A stretch of DNA of 64,000 nucleotides from positions 682,001-746,000 of the forward strand of contig CAVTON010000001.1 of assembly GCA_963736455.1 (NCBI GenBank), written 5' to 3'. Below, one piece after another: positions 1 through 8,374 of this stretch (its first letter is position 1; each line of letters opens with the position of its first letter). This stretch comes from DAHUXD01 sp963736455. Its GTDB lineage: Bacteria > Acidobacteriota > Thermoanaerobaculia > UBA5066 > Gp7-AA6. The notes under the pieces were generated by a model, which was not told the origin of the DNA, did no database searches, and saw only the letters and a program-made list of their open reading frames with translations. The position numbers were made by a program, and so were the translations under genes.

Positions 1-1059
1 GAAGTCGTGGGTGACCCTCCAGAAGACTTCCGGCAGGATTCCGACCGACAGCAGCGTGAACGCGAGAAACCACCCGGCCCGCCGCGTGGCCGGCCGCTCG
101 AGCAGGACCGCGGCGCTGACGGCGAAGGCGGGGGCGACGATCGCATAGCTGTTCTTCTCGGTCATCGGATTGAAGAGCATGAGGTAGATCGTCGCGAGCA
201 GCACGAGCGTGAGCGCGCGCCATGGTTCGCGGGTCCTCGGCGCGGCGCGGAGCCAGAGCGCGAGCGTGGCGACGGCGGCCGTCCCGCGCAGGGCGAGCGC
301 CGCGGCGCGGGAGAGGCCGAGGCCCGCGATGCGCAGCAGAGCGGTGAGATCGGCGAACCGGTTCTCGGTCGTCCGCGACCAGCCCGCGAGGTGCTCCCAG
401 GCCGCGCCGTACTGCGCGGCGGCGTACGCGGGAGGCGCAAACGCGAAAGGCAGCGCCGCGAGAAGCACGAGGCCGATCGACAGCGGCAGGAGGAGACGGC
501 GGTAGAACCAGGGCGCGAGGAGGACCAGGACCAGCCCGAGCGGCTTGACCGCGACGAGGGCAACCAGGCAAGCCGCCGCCGAGGCCCACCGCTGTGCGGC
601 GAGGCTCGCCGCGAGGAGCAGACACAGCCCTCCGAAGGCGAGGTTGGTCTGGCCGTTGCGCACCGCGCCCAGGCACGGCGCCAGGGAAAGCAGCGCCGCG
701 GCAAAAAAGAGCCGCCCCGGTTCGCGCTCCCTGGCCCGACGGAGAAACGCCGTCATTCCTCCGAGAACCAGCGCGACCGAGAGGGCCCGCCAGAGGATGT
801 CGCCGAGCGGCACCGGCAGCGCGTGGAAGGGCGCGAAGAGCAGCGCGAACTGCGGCAGGTAGTGGTAGCCCCGCGGATCCGCGTAGAGATTTCCGTGCGC
901 CCACCAGCGCTCGGCGGCGAGATGGAACACCGGCGTCACGGACCGCCTCGCCGGATCCCGGGCGACCATCACTCCGACGACGAGGAGAGGCAGCAGCCAG
1001 ACCGCGACGCCGAGCGCGAAGCCCCGGTTCGGTCTCTCGATCTCTTCGCGCGCCGTCAT
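1..1059 (-). CDS. GT87/DUF2029-type membrane glycosyltransferase, 3' end outside window
   Basis: Reading the minus strand from the ATG at 1059 gives 353 codons with no stop before the window edge, so the C-terminus is missing. The protein is very hydrophobic, with about eight predicted membrane segments. It shows an early loop with WWAHGNLYADPRGYHYLP followed by FALLFAPFHALP, and a later loop with GAVRNGQTNLAFGGLCLL. This pattern is typical of the DUF2029/GT87 family of polyprenyl-phosphate-sugar-dependent mannosyltransferase-like enzymes of the inner membrane. The N-terminus is short and charged (MTAREEIERPNRG). Acceptor and donor cannot be told from sequence. The overlapping plus-strand open frames are compositional shadows. 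Confidence 0.8.
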   Translation of the reverse strand, partial: MTAREEIERPNRGFALGVAVWLLPLLVVGVMVARDPARRSVTPVFHLAAERWWAHGNLYADPRGYHYLPQFALLFAPFHALPVPLGDILWRALSVALVLGGMTAFLRRAREREPGRLFFAAALLSLAPCLGAVRNGQTNLAFGGLCLLLAASLAAQRWASAAACLVALVAVKPLGLVLVLLAPWFYRRLLLPLSIGLVLLAALPFAFAPPAYAAAQYGAAWEHLAGWSRTTENRFADLTALLRIAGLGLSRAAALALRGTAAVATLALWLRAAPRTREPWRALTLVLLATIYLMLFNPMTEKNSYAIVAPAFAVSAAVLLERPATRRAGWFLAFTLLSVGILPEVFWRVTHDF

Positions 1060-1115
1060 GAGTCGCGGGGATTCTAGCCCGCGGACCGACTGGACCCGGG
1101 CAGCCGAGCGGACGG

Positions 1116-2090
1116 TCAAACGGCCTGCAAGGCCGCCCAGGCGCTGCCCGGCAGATCCGACAGGAGCGCCATTCCCACGGTCGAGACGATCGCGCCGGCT
1201 TCCGTGATCAGCGCGCCCTCGACTCCCGCGACGGCTTCGAGCAGCGCCAGTCCAGCCTCCGCCCCGAGCAGGAACGCCGCCGTCGCGAACCGTCCCGCGC
1301 GAAAGGCCGATCCCGCAACCACGGTCGCGGAGGAGAGCCCGCGGGCAGGCCAGCCCGTGCGGGCGTCGAGGATGTGGTGATACCGAACTCCTCCGTGGAT
1401 GAATCCTCGCGCATAGTCGCCGGACGTGGCGATCCCCGCGTCGCTCAGGGTGCGCACGGCGAACCGGCAGCGCTGGCGTCGGCGGGGGTCCGCGACGCCG
1501 ATCCGCCAGGGGTGGCCGTCTCCGCGACTACCGACGGTGCACACGTCGCCGGCGAAATTGACGATGGCGGATTCGATCCCCTCGTCTCTCAGAATCCGCG
1601 CGGCGCGGTCGACGGCGTATTCCTTTCCGACGCCGCCGAGGTCGATCTCCATTCCCGCCTTGCGGAGAAAAACCGTGCCATTGCGGATCGACACGGCCTC
1701 GGCGTTGACGAGCGGAAGGAGCGCATCGATCTCCGGCTGGGACGGGACACGGCCGTTCTTGAAGTCCCACGCTCGCCGAAGAGCCCCGACGGTCGGGTCG
1801 AACCGGCCGTCGGTCATCCGGGAGAGGTCGAGCGCCGCCTGCACGAGCATCTCCGTCTCGACGTCGACGGCGACGGGCGTGCGTCCCGCCATCCGGTTGA
1901 TCTCCGAGACGACGCTCGCCTCCCGGTAACGCGAGTACTTCCGCTCGATACGCGTGGCCTCGTCCTCCACGGCCCGCGCGATCCGCTCGGCGCGCTCCCG
2001 TCCGCCGCCGTCGATGAACTCGACGAGGGCATCCCCGCCCATCAACGCAAAACGGCGCCTGTAGAGAACGCGCCCGCTATGGACGTTCAA
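1116..2090 (-). CDS. apbE: FAD:protein FMN transferase (ApbE family)
   Basis: ApbE enzymes move FMN from FAD onto a Ser/Thr of an exported target protein. Visible family landmarks are FALMGGDAL (residues 14-22, the usual MGT region), FDPTVGALRRAW (97-108), DLGGVGKEYAVDRA (150-163), SGDYARGF (223-230) and HHILDARTG (238-246, metal/flavin site). The start is taken as TTG at 2090, whose TTGA overlaps the TGA of the DUF3570 gene; it keeps the N-terminal family strand that an ATG at 2042 would cut through. That gives 324 residues, a normal family length. No clear signal peptide is left with either start, which is odd for an enzyme that usually acts outside the cytoplasm. Its likely substrate is the upstream neighbour, which carries a DxxSGAS motif. 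Confidence 0.88.
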   Translation of the reverse strand: MNVHSGRVLYRRRFALMGGDALVEFIDGGGRERAERIARAVEDEATRIERKYSRYREASVVSEINRMAGRTPVAVDVETEMLVQAALDLSRMTDGRFDPTVGALRRAWDFKNGRVPSQPEIDALLPLVNAEAVSIRNGTVFLRKAGMEIDLGGVGKEYAVDRAARILRDEGIESAIVNFAGDVCTVGSRGDGHPWRIGVADPRRRQRCRFAVRTLSDAGIATSGDYARGFIHGGVRYHHILDARTGWPARGLSSATVVAGSAFRAGRFATAAFLLGAEAGLALLEAVAGVEGALITEAGAIVSTVGMALLSDLPGSAWAALQAV

Positions 2091-3325
2091 TACACCCAAG
2101 TCATCCCGAAGGTGACCGTCGTGACGGTCAGGTCGGCCGCCGACACGGTCGTGGCGCCGCGTGCGCCCGGGGTCGTGACGACGAGCGGGATGGGGTCGTT
2201 GCTGTGCTGGGAGAGCAGGGTCGCGCCCAGGTTGGCCGTAATCGAGTCGTAGAGCCGGCGCGAGAGGGTCAGGCCGCCCATGAAGCTCGAAAATGCGGAC
2301 AGCCGGTAGTCCGCCGACATGTACGTCTGCGGCGCCGCGAATCGATTGGCGAAGAAGTACGCGCCCGTCTGCGTATAGAAGCGGATTTCGGGTGAGACGA
2401 TCCAGTCGGCGCCGAACTTGTGGTTGTAGGTGACGTCGAGGGTGTTCGCCACGATCGACCAGTTGTCGTCGTAGAAGCGGTAGATCACGTTCACCGATGC
2501 TCCCCAGAGGTAGGCATGGCTGTACTTGGCCACCACGACGCGCCGCGACCGGGAGTCCGGGCGGGTTTCCGGGACGTCCTCCGTCGCATCGGGGGGTCCG
2601 ATCGGCACGACCTTGTAGGGATCGTTGAGGTAGCCCGACAGGTTCATCAGCGACACGGAAATGTCGGCCAGGTCCCGCTCGCCGAAGATCCAGGTCCAAC
2701 CCAGCGAGAAGCCATTGGTGTTCTTCGGATAGTTCAGGGCGGCGCCGGTCGGATTGGTCTCCGGGTTCTTGACCGGCGAAACGATGTCGCGAGAAATGGC
2801 TACTCCGAAGTGCAGCGTCGCGCGTCCGCCCATCAGCGTCCAGGCGTCGGAGATGCCGATGCCGCGAGCGGTGTAGTCGTTTTCCTTCGCGTACTCCAGG
2901 TTGACGGTCGGCAGGTTCGCGCCGAATCGGCGCCCGTACGACACGCCCACCGACTTTCGGGCGTCCTGGTAGCTCGCCTGCGGGATGTTGCCGCTGGCGG
3001 TGACCGTGCCGGAGGCCGAGGTCGTCACGTCGGACGTCGGATAGGCGCCGGTCGGCGACGCTCCGGAGATCGAGTCATAACCGAGGTTGAGGCTCAGCTG
3101 GCCCCCGCTCGGGCCGAAATCCTGGTTCCAGAGAATCAGGGGGTTCAGGACCTGCGTGCGGCCGCCCGACTCCTTGTAGAACAGGAACTGTGCGTCGACC
3201 GAAGACTGCCCGGACGCATCGCGAGCGGCGAAAGCGCCGAGACCAGCGGCGATCCAGGGCAGGTCCCGAAGGCCGCGGCGCGCCCAGAATCGTCCGGGAG
3301 CACCCTCGTCCTTAGTTGCAGCCAC
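2087..3325 (-). CDS. DUF3570 outer-membrane barrel-like protein with flavinylation-type motif
   Basis: This 412-residue protein matches the DUF3570 family. It has an N-terminal hydrophobic stretch (about residues 23-36) that may serve for export, followed by many alternating amphipathic strands rich in Tyr, Ser and Gly, ending in the aromatic TFGMTWVY expected of an outer-membrane beta barrel. Residues 84-90 read DSISGAS, matching the D-x-x-[ST]-G-A-[ST] consensus at which ApbE attaches FMN in NqrC/RnfG-type proteins; Ser90 would be the modified residue. The GTG start at 3325 lies inside the 3' end of the TlpA-DUF4266 gene (14-base overlap), and its stop overlaps the apbE start, so the three are probably translationally coupled. 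A barrel that carries flavin is inference. Confidence 0.85.
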   Translation of the reverse strand: MAATKDEGAPGRFWARRGLRDLPWIAAGLGAFAARDASGQSSVDAQFLFYKESGGRTQVLNPLILWNQDFGPSGGQLSLNLGYDSISGASPTGAYPTSDVTTSASGTVTASGNIPQASYQDARKSVGVSYGRRFGANLPTVNLEYAKENDYTARGIGISDAWTLMGGRATLHFGVAISRDIVSPVKNPETNPTGAALNYPKNTNGFSLGWTWIFGERDLADISVSLMNLSGYLNDPYKVVPIGPPDATEDVPETRPDSRSRRVVVAKYSHAYLWGASVNVIYRFYDDNWSIVANTLDVTYNHKFGADWIVSPEIRFYTQTGAYFFANRFAAPQTYMSADYRLSAFSSFMGGLTLSRRLYDSITANLGATLLSQHSNDPIPLVVTTPGARGATTVSAADLTVTTVTFGMTWVY

Positions 3326-4049
3326 AGCCGCCCCCGGCGGGGCCGCCGTCTCCCGCGGCGCCCTCCTTGCTGGCGTGGATGTGCTCGCGGAAAATCTGCG
3401 TCGCGGCCGTGCCGTTGAGGCTCATGATCGGGTCGGCGAGGTATCCGCGCTCCCAGGCCTTGAGGTCCCCGGTGGCGGCCAGGCTCTTCGGCACCCGCAT
3501 GCCCGTCCCTGCCGGCAGAGTTCCGCCCGCGAGCAGCGTCTTGACCGCCGCCTCGACGGCCGCATGAACGTGGCTGTCGCTGCCTTCGAAGCGGGCCACC
3601 ACGCGGCCTTCCCGGTCCAGGAGGAACGTCGTGGGCATGGCCAGCACTTCGAACTGCTCGCCGGCGCGGCCGCTGGGATCGCGGACGACGACAAACGTCG
3701 TGGGGACATCGTCCAGGAAGGAAGCCACGGCGTCGTCGTCGGCCTCGAGCGTCAGTCCGACGACGCTCAAGCCCGCGGGTCCGTAGGTCGCCTGGAGCCT
3801 GTCGAAGAAGGGAACGCTGGCGCGACAGGGCAGGCACCACGATGCCCAGAAGTCGAGGACGACGACCCGGCCTTTGAGGGACGCGAGCGAGAAGGCTTTG
3901 CCATCCACTGACCGGAGGTCGAGAGCGGCAGGCCCCTCGGCCGCAGACGCCGCCGCGACGAGCGTCGCCAGAACAACGGCCACGGATAGCCTGCGCAACG
4001 GAAGGCGGGACCGCGCAACCCCAGCGCTCTTCGCGGCAATCATCCTCAT
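3312..4049 (-). CDS. TlpA-like thioredoxin fused to a DUF4266 C-terminal domain
   Basis: The first part is an exported thioredoxin-fold protein: a hydrophobic signal or anchor (residues 19-36), then VVVLDFWASWCLPC with the redox pair Cys72/Cys75, and the cis-Pro region MPTTFLLD. The last 50 or so residues (about 195-245) are a complete DUF4266 module: AWERGYLADP, a helix with FREHIHASKEGAAG, and the Cys-containing tail GGGCGCN. DUF4266 is normally a separate small lipoprotein encoded beside DUF3570 and ApbE; here it is joined to the thioredoxin, so one polypeptide holds both. The ATG at 4049 is preferred over a TTG at 4088 and precedes a second ATG at 4043. It probably keeps a Cys pair reduced in the periplasm with the DsbD-like protein upstream. 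Confidence 0.88.
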   Translation of the reverse strand: MRMIAAKSAGVARSRLPLRRLSVAVVLATLVAAASAAEGPAALDLRSVDGKAFSLASLKGRVVVLDFWASWCLPCRASVPFFDRLQATYGPAGLSVVGLTLEADDDAVASFLDDVPTTFVVVRDPSGRAGEQFEVLAMPTTFLLDREGRVVARFEGSDSHVHAAVEAAVKTLLAGGTLPAGTGMRVPKSLAATGDLKAWERGYLADPIMSLNGTAATQIFREHIHASKEGAAGDGGPAGGGCGCN

Positions 4050-4134
4050 TTCTGTTTCGCTCGAACCAGAGAGCAAGTCGAGAGCCAATCGCGCGAAAGT
4101 GAGCAGAGCTCGTAAACGGTTCTCGGCGATCGGA

Positions 4135-4719
4135 TTACGAAGAATGAATGCCGGCTAAATCGCGACGTTCGCCCTCGTTCGATATCAGAGCGTCCGCTGG
4201 AGGGGACTTTTCCGCCGGAGCGACGCTTTGCGATCGGGCAACGACGACGACCTTCCCCTCGACGGGCAGTTTCGCCGGCGCGAAGCACTGCCGCTCGTTG
4301 CAGGATTGGAAAGATACCGTCCCCGCGATCACGACGTCGCCGCCCGCGCCCGCCGGTAGCGTGAGGTCTGCCTGGAACCGGACGGTTCCCTCGTAAACGA
4401 GCAAGGGCTTATCGGCGAACGCAAACCGTCTCTCGACGTGCGGCGGGTAACGGATCTCGGAGAGAGCCCCGAGCGTCGTCGTCAGACTCACGTCGGTCGG
4501 GATGAGAAATTTCTCGCCCGGCGAGTGACTGTTGACATGCCAGCCCTCGCCGATCGTCATCTCGACGATGACGGCGGCCGTTGCCCCGGCGGCGACCTGC
4601 GGCGGAGCGGCCAGTCTGACCCGGACGTCCGGTTTCCGGGTCTCTGCCGCCGCCGAAGGGAAGGGCCCGAATCCCGAGAGCGCGAGTAAGGCGACGATGC
4701 CAGCGCGGGCGAATCGCAT
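4135..4719 (-). CDS. DsbD N-terminal-domain-like periplasmic thiol protein
   Basis: A 194-residue exported protein with a signal peptide ending near AAA-ET (residues 24-26). The rest resembles the immunoglobulin-like alpha domain of the thiol-disulfide interchange protein DsbD: GEGWHVNSHSPGEKFLIPT, then a pair of cysteines in SCNERQCFAP (Cys140 and Cys145) that in DsbD relays electrons to periplasmic partners. The transmembrane beta domain and C-terminal thioredoxin of full DsbD are absent, so electrons must come from another protein. A strong ribosome site (GGGGGAGG) precedes the ATG. It lies 85 bases upstream of the TlpA-DUF4266 start on the same strand and probably starts the redox operon. 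Confidence 0.8.
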   Translation of the reverse strand: MRFARAGIVALLALSGFGPFPSAAAETRKPDVRVRLAAPPQVAAGATAAVIVEMTIGEGWHVNSHSPGEKFLIPTDVSLTTTLGALSEIRYPPHVERRFAFADKPLLVYEGTVRFQADLTLPAGAGGDVVIAGTVSFQSCNERQCFAPAKLPVEGKVVVVARSQSVAPAEKSPPADALISNEGERRDLAGIHSS

Positions 4720-4759
4720 GGAATCACCTCCCCCCGCGCAACTCTCTCGGCAACGCCTG

Positions 4760-4984
4760 CTATTCCGGCTCCGACACGCTTCCGGCCATTGCGACGAACT
4801 CCGGGCAAGCCCGCACGGGCTGGGGCGGATAGCGCTTCAGGACCGGACAGTAGATGAAGACCGAGCGCGCCGTCCGAACGAAGCGGGGCGGCGCCGCACA
4901 GCGGTGACAGAGACTGTCGGCGAACGGCGGCTCTTCGGCCGGGGGCGAAGTCGCGGCGGCCGGCTTCCCGACCTCTTTCACCAC
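4760..4984 (-). CDS. Small four-cysteine protein, function unknown
   Basis: This 74-residue frame starts with GTG at 4984, overlapping the end of the M13 peptidase gene, which suggests coupled translation. It contains FADSLCHRCAAPPRF, then FIYCPVLKRYPPQPVRACPEF: a CxxC followed by two more cysteines, as in small zinc-binding proteins. The hydrophilic, proline-rich N-terminus (residues 5-20) looks like a linker. I recall similar short proteins with the LKRYPPQPV stretch in other soil bacteria but no established function. The regular Cys spacing argues that the frame is real. It has no signal peptide or membrane segment and so is probably cytoplasmic. Confidence 0.6.
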   Translation of the reverse strand: MVKEVGKPAAATSPPAEEPPFADSLCHRCAAPPRFVRTARSVFIYCPVLKRYPPQPVRACPEFVAMAGSVSEPE

Positions 4985-7017
4985 ACGCGGACGCGCGCCT
5001 CCGGATCGAGATACAGCGACTGCCCCGGTTTCACGCCGAACGCCGCGTACCAGGGATCGACGTTACGGACCGTGTCGGCGCGGTATTCGCCGGGAGCGTG
5101 GCCGTCGGTGATCAGCTGATTGCGCATCGTCTCGGGCCGGGCCTTCCTCCTCCATACCTGTCCGAAGGCGAGGTAGAAACGCTGGTCCGGGCTGTAGCCC
5201 TCGATCGCCGGCGGAGGTGCCGACGCGTAGGCCGCGCGGTATCCGTCGTAGGCGGCCGAGATGCCCGCGACGTCGGCGATGTTCTCCGAGAGCGTGAGCT
5301 GTCCGTTGACGTGCAGGCCGGGCAACGGCTCGTAGGCGTCGTACTGCGCCACGAGCTTTTTGGCCGCTGCCTGGAAGTGCGCCATGTCCTCCGGCGTCCA
5401 CCAGTTGGCCAGCCGGCCGTCCGCGTCGAACTGGCTGCCCTGGTCGTCGAAACTGTGACTGATCTCGTGCCCGATGACCGTGCCGATGCCCCCGTAGTTC
5501 TGGACGGGATCACCCGAGGCGTCGTAGAAGGGCGGATTCAGGATGGCGGCCGGAAAGTTCAGGGCGTTCTGCAACGGAAGATTTACGGCATTGACGGTTT
5601 GAGGCGTCATCGCCCATTCGGCCTTGTCCACGGGCTTGCCGAGCTTCGCGAGGCTCGCGCGGTAGTCGAAGAGCGCCGAGCGATCGAGGTTCCCGAGCGC
5701 GTCGTCCTTCTCGATCTTCAGCCCCGAGTAATCGCGCCAGTGTTCGGGGTATCCGACGCCGACGTACAGCGTCTTCAGCTTCGCCTTCGCCTTCTCGCGC
5801 GTCACGGGAGCCATCCAGGAAAGCGCGTCGATGCGCCGGTCGAAGGCCGCCACGATGTTGCGCACCATCTGCTGAGCCTGGGCCTTGGCCTCCGGCGGAA
5901 AGTACTTCGCCACGTACATCTGCCCGACCGCGTCGCCGAGAGCGGCACTGGTGGCACTGACGCCGCGCTTCCAGCGGTCCCGCGGCCTCGGCTGGCCGGT
6001 CAGCGCGGTTCCGTAGAAGCGGAACTGCTCGTCGGCGTACGCGCGCGGCAGCAGGCCGGAGGCGCGATCCAGGACGTGAAAAGTCAGGTACTCCTTCCAG
6101 GTCTCGAGCGGCTCGCTGCCGGCGAGCGCGGCGATCCCGGCCGTCGCGGAGGGATGCCAGACCATGAGCATCGGCTGGGACGAGAGGCCCGCCGCGTCGA
6201 AGTACGCCTTCCAGTCGAGCCCCGGCGCGCGCTTCGGAAACTCCGCGGTCGGCCAGGGATTGTCCGCCTTGTGGACGTCCACCGAGTCGGTCCGGCTGAC
6301 GTGGACGTCGGCGATCTTCTTCTCGAGGTCGTAGATCCGGCCGGCGCGCGCTGGCGCGTCCGGGACCTTCGCGAGCGCGAGCACCGCGGCGATGTGAGAG
6401 CGGTACTTCGACTGCAACTCCTTCGACTTGTCGTCGGTCCTCCGGTAGTTGTCGCGGTCGGGCATGCCGAGGCCGCCCTGAAGGAGATAGCCGACGTAGC
6501 GCTCGGGATGCGCGAAGTCCGGCGCGGCCCACAGGCCGAAGATCCGGCTCGTATGGAAGGCCGCGCGGTTGAGCGCGTCGACGTCGGCGCGCAGCTGCGA
6601 TCCGAGCAAGCGCGCGAGCGCGGTGCGATCCCCGACCTTCGCGATTTCGTCGAGCTCCCCCTTGACCGGCTCCAGGCCGCGCTTCTCGATCGCCGCTTCG
6701 TTCATGTACGCGGCGTAATACCGTCCCACCATCGCGGCGTTCGCCGGCTCGGCCCGTTCCAGCAGCTCCCGCAGCCGGCGGTTCACGTCTTCGTCGATGA
6801 TCGTGAACGAGCTATAGGAGGAGCGATCGGCTGGAATCTCGGTCGACTTCATCCAACCGCCGTTGGCGAACTCGTAGAAATTGTTTCCGGGCGCGACCGA
6901 GCGGTCCATGCCGGCGACGTCGACGCGATAGGGCGGAGCGGACGCGGCACCCGCGGCGAGCGCCGCCACCACTCCGAGAAAGGACATTCCGAGAATCGAA
7001 TCGATCGGCTGGCGCAA
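4978..7017 (-). CDS. M13 family zinc metallopeptidase (neprilysin/PepO type), secreted
   Basis: The protein has 679 residues, the usual length of bacterial M13 peptidases. Residues 10-27 form a signal peptide. The N-terminal M13 domain contains GNNFYEFANGGWMKSTEIPADRSS. The catalytic domain contains the zinc motif HEISH (517-521) with catalytic Glu518 and the third ligand Glu578 in SENIADVAG. The C-terminus ends in RVW, the conserved terminal-tryptophan signature of the family. The TTG start at 7017 follows a good ribosome site (GGGAGGAG). M13 enzymes cleave small peptides in the periplasm or outside the cell. Its stop overlaps the small four-Cys gene downstream. Confidence 0.93.
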   Translation of the reverse strand: MRQPIDSILGMSFLGVVAALAAGAASAPPYRVDVAGMDRSVAPGNNFYEFANGGWMKSTEIPADRSSYSSFTIIDEDVNRRLRELLERAEPANAAMVGRYYAAYMNEAAIEKRGLEPVKGELDEIAKVGDRTALARLLGSQLRADVDALNRAAFHTSRIFGLWAAPDFAHPERYVGYLLQGGLGMPDRDNYRRTDDKSKELQSKYRSHIAAVLALAKVPDAPARAGRIYDLEKKIADVHVSRTDSVDVHKADNPWPTAEFPKRAPGLDWKAYFDAAGLSSQPMLMVWHPSATAGIAALAGSEPLETWKEYLTFHVLDRASGLLPRAYADEQFRFYGTALTGQPRPRDRWKRGVSATSAALGDAVGQMYVAKYFPPEAKAQAQQMVRNIVAAFDRRIDALSWMAPVTREKAKAKLKTLYVGVGYPEHWRDYSGLKIEKDDALGNLDRSALFDYRASLAKLGKPVDKAEWAMTPQTVNAVNLPLQNALNFPAAILNPPFYDASGDPVQNYGGIGTVIGHEISHSFDDQGSQFDADGRLANWWTPEDMAHFQAAAKKLVAQYDAYEPLPGLHVNGQLTLSENIADVAGISAAYDGYRAAYASAPPPAIEGYSPDQRFYLAFGQVWRRKARPETMRNQLITDGHAPGEYRADTVRNVDPWYAAFGVKPGQSLYLDPEARVRVW

Positions 7018-7071
7018 GGTCGCTCCTCCCGGAGCAAAGCCTATCTCGCGCCAGCCGTCCCCCGGCGGCTC

Positions 7072-8292
7072 CTACTCGGGCTTTTCGTCCTTCGGGGGCT
7101 CCGGTTTCTTCTCCGGAGGCTTCGGCTTCGCCTTCGGAGCGGGTGCAGCCTGAGGGTGCCCATGCGCCGGAGGAGCCTTCACCTCGTGGGACGCGACGTG
7201 CGTCTCCTCGGTCGGCTGATTCGATCGAGTCGGCGGATGCTCTTCCTGCGGGCGAGCCTTCGCTTGTCCCTCGGAAGTCGCCTTCGTCTTCGGCTGCCCG
7301 GGCGGATGCGCCCTCTCCGCCGTCGACGTGCTCGGCTTCTCCGCCGGCGTCGCCGGCTCGTGCCTGGGCGCCTTGTGGGGTTTCGCCGGCGCCCGCTCTG
7401 CCGACTGCACGGAATGACTCGATTCGGCCTCGGGCGCCTTCGCCTTTTCCCTGACGGGCTCGCTCGCCTTCGCCTGCTGCCGCGTCTGCTCGTTCGCCGG
7501 CTTGCCGGCCTGCGAACCCGGCTTTGCCGCGATCTTCTCGCGCTCGGCGGCCGGAGCCACCGGGGCAATCCGCGAAGCCTTCGCCGCGCCGCCCTCGGCC
7601 AGCGTCGTCGGTCGCGTCCTCACCCGGTCGATCGACACCTCCGCCACCTTGTGCCGCGTGACTTTCTCGATCCGGGCCGGCGGGGGGCCCGCCGTCCGAA
7701 CGACTCCGCCGGACACACGGTACTCGGTCGTCTTGACCGCTTTCGTGAAAATGACCTCGTTGCGCGCGACCGGAACCCGGACCGACGCCGCGCGGACGCC
7801 GACGAACTGGCGCGTCGGCACGAAGCAATAGCGCGTGGTCGCGACGACCACGGGCGCGCCCACGTAGCCCGTCACGCCGAACCCGAACGAGGGCGGGATC
7901 GGGGCCCACCCGATGTAGTCGTCGGTGTAGGCCCAGGTCACCCAGGCCGGCGCCCAGACGGTTCCGGGCGTCCACACCCAGCCGTACGGATCCACCCAGG
8001 CCCAGCTGCCGTAGTGACACGGCACGCCGCCCCACGGATCATCGGACTCCCACGTCCATCCGTACGACGTGTAGACCCACTGGCCATCGACGTAGGGCGC
8101 CCAGCCCGCCGCCACGTGCGGAACCCAGACGTTGCCGAACGAACCCGCGACGACCCAGCGGCCATAGGGAGCGAGTCGTTCGTGAAAGACCGCGATGCTC
8201 ACGCCGGGCTGCGCGCTCACGGGCGTCGGAGCCCCCAACGCGAGCCCGACTCCCGCAAAGAGCGCGGCGAACAACAGTTTTCGGATTCGCAT
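7072..8292 (-). CDS. DUF6600-like secreted WAP/Y-rich protein with long charged tail
   Basis: The chosen ATG at 8292 follows GGGAGG and gives a clear signal peptide cut near VSAQP. Residues about 25-170 carry repeated Trp/Tyr/Pro motifs: LAPYGRWVV, AGWAPYVDGQWVYTSYGW, DDPWGGVPCHYGSWAWVDPYGWVWTPGTVWAPAWVTW and DDYIGWAPIPP. This is the pattern of the DUF6600 family of exported proteins of unknown function. The remaining 240 residues are low-complexity, rich in Lys, Pro, Ala and Glu, and probably disordered. A perfect hairpin (ATGAGGC-GAA-GCCTCAT, 8306-8322) sits just 5' of the ribosome site. No enzymatic motif is visible. Confidence 0.75.
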   Translation of the reverse strand: MRIRKLLFAALFAGVGLALGAPTPVSAQPGVSIAVFHERLAPYGRWVVAGSFGNVWVPHVAAGWAPYVDGQWVYTSYGWTWESDDPWGGVPCHYGSWAWVDPYGWVWTPGTVWAPAWVTWAYTDDYIGWAPIPPSFGFGVTGYVGAPVVVATTRYCFVPTRQFVGVRAASVRVPVARNEVIFTKAVKTTEYRVSGGVVRTAGPPPARIEKVTRHKVAEVSIDRVRTRPTTLAEGGAAKASRIAPVAPAAEREKIAAKPGSQAGKPANEQTRQQAKASEPVREKAKAPEAESSHSVQSAERAPAKPHKAPRHEPATPAEKPSTSTAERAHPPGQPKTKATSEGQAKARPQEEHPPTRSNQPTEETHVASHEVKAPPAHGHPQAAPAPKAKPKPPEKKPEPPKDEKPE

Positions 8293-8305
8293 TCCGCCTC
8301 CCTTC

Positions 8306-8322
8306 ATGAGGCTTCGCCTCAT
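8306..8322 (-). promoter_or_regulatory. 5'-leader hairpin before the DUF6600-like gene
   Basis: A seven-base-pair perfect inverted repeat with a three-base loop ends six bases before the GGGAGG ribosome site of the downstream gene. There is no U-run, so it is not an intrinsic terminator. It may stabilise the mRNA or affect ribosome access; that role is a guess. Confidence 0.35.
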
Positions 8323-8374
8323 TCGGGGGGAAGTGCAATCGAGGTGCCACGAACCCGCTGCCTGGCGAGTCCGC

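Noticed and set aside
7..1077. Long plus-strand frame rich in Arg, Glu and Gly
   Set aside because: It is the antisense shadow of the minus-strand glycosyltransferase, which has clear membrane segments and family motifs.
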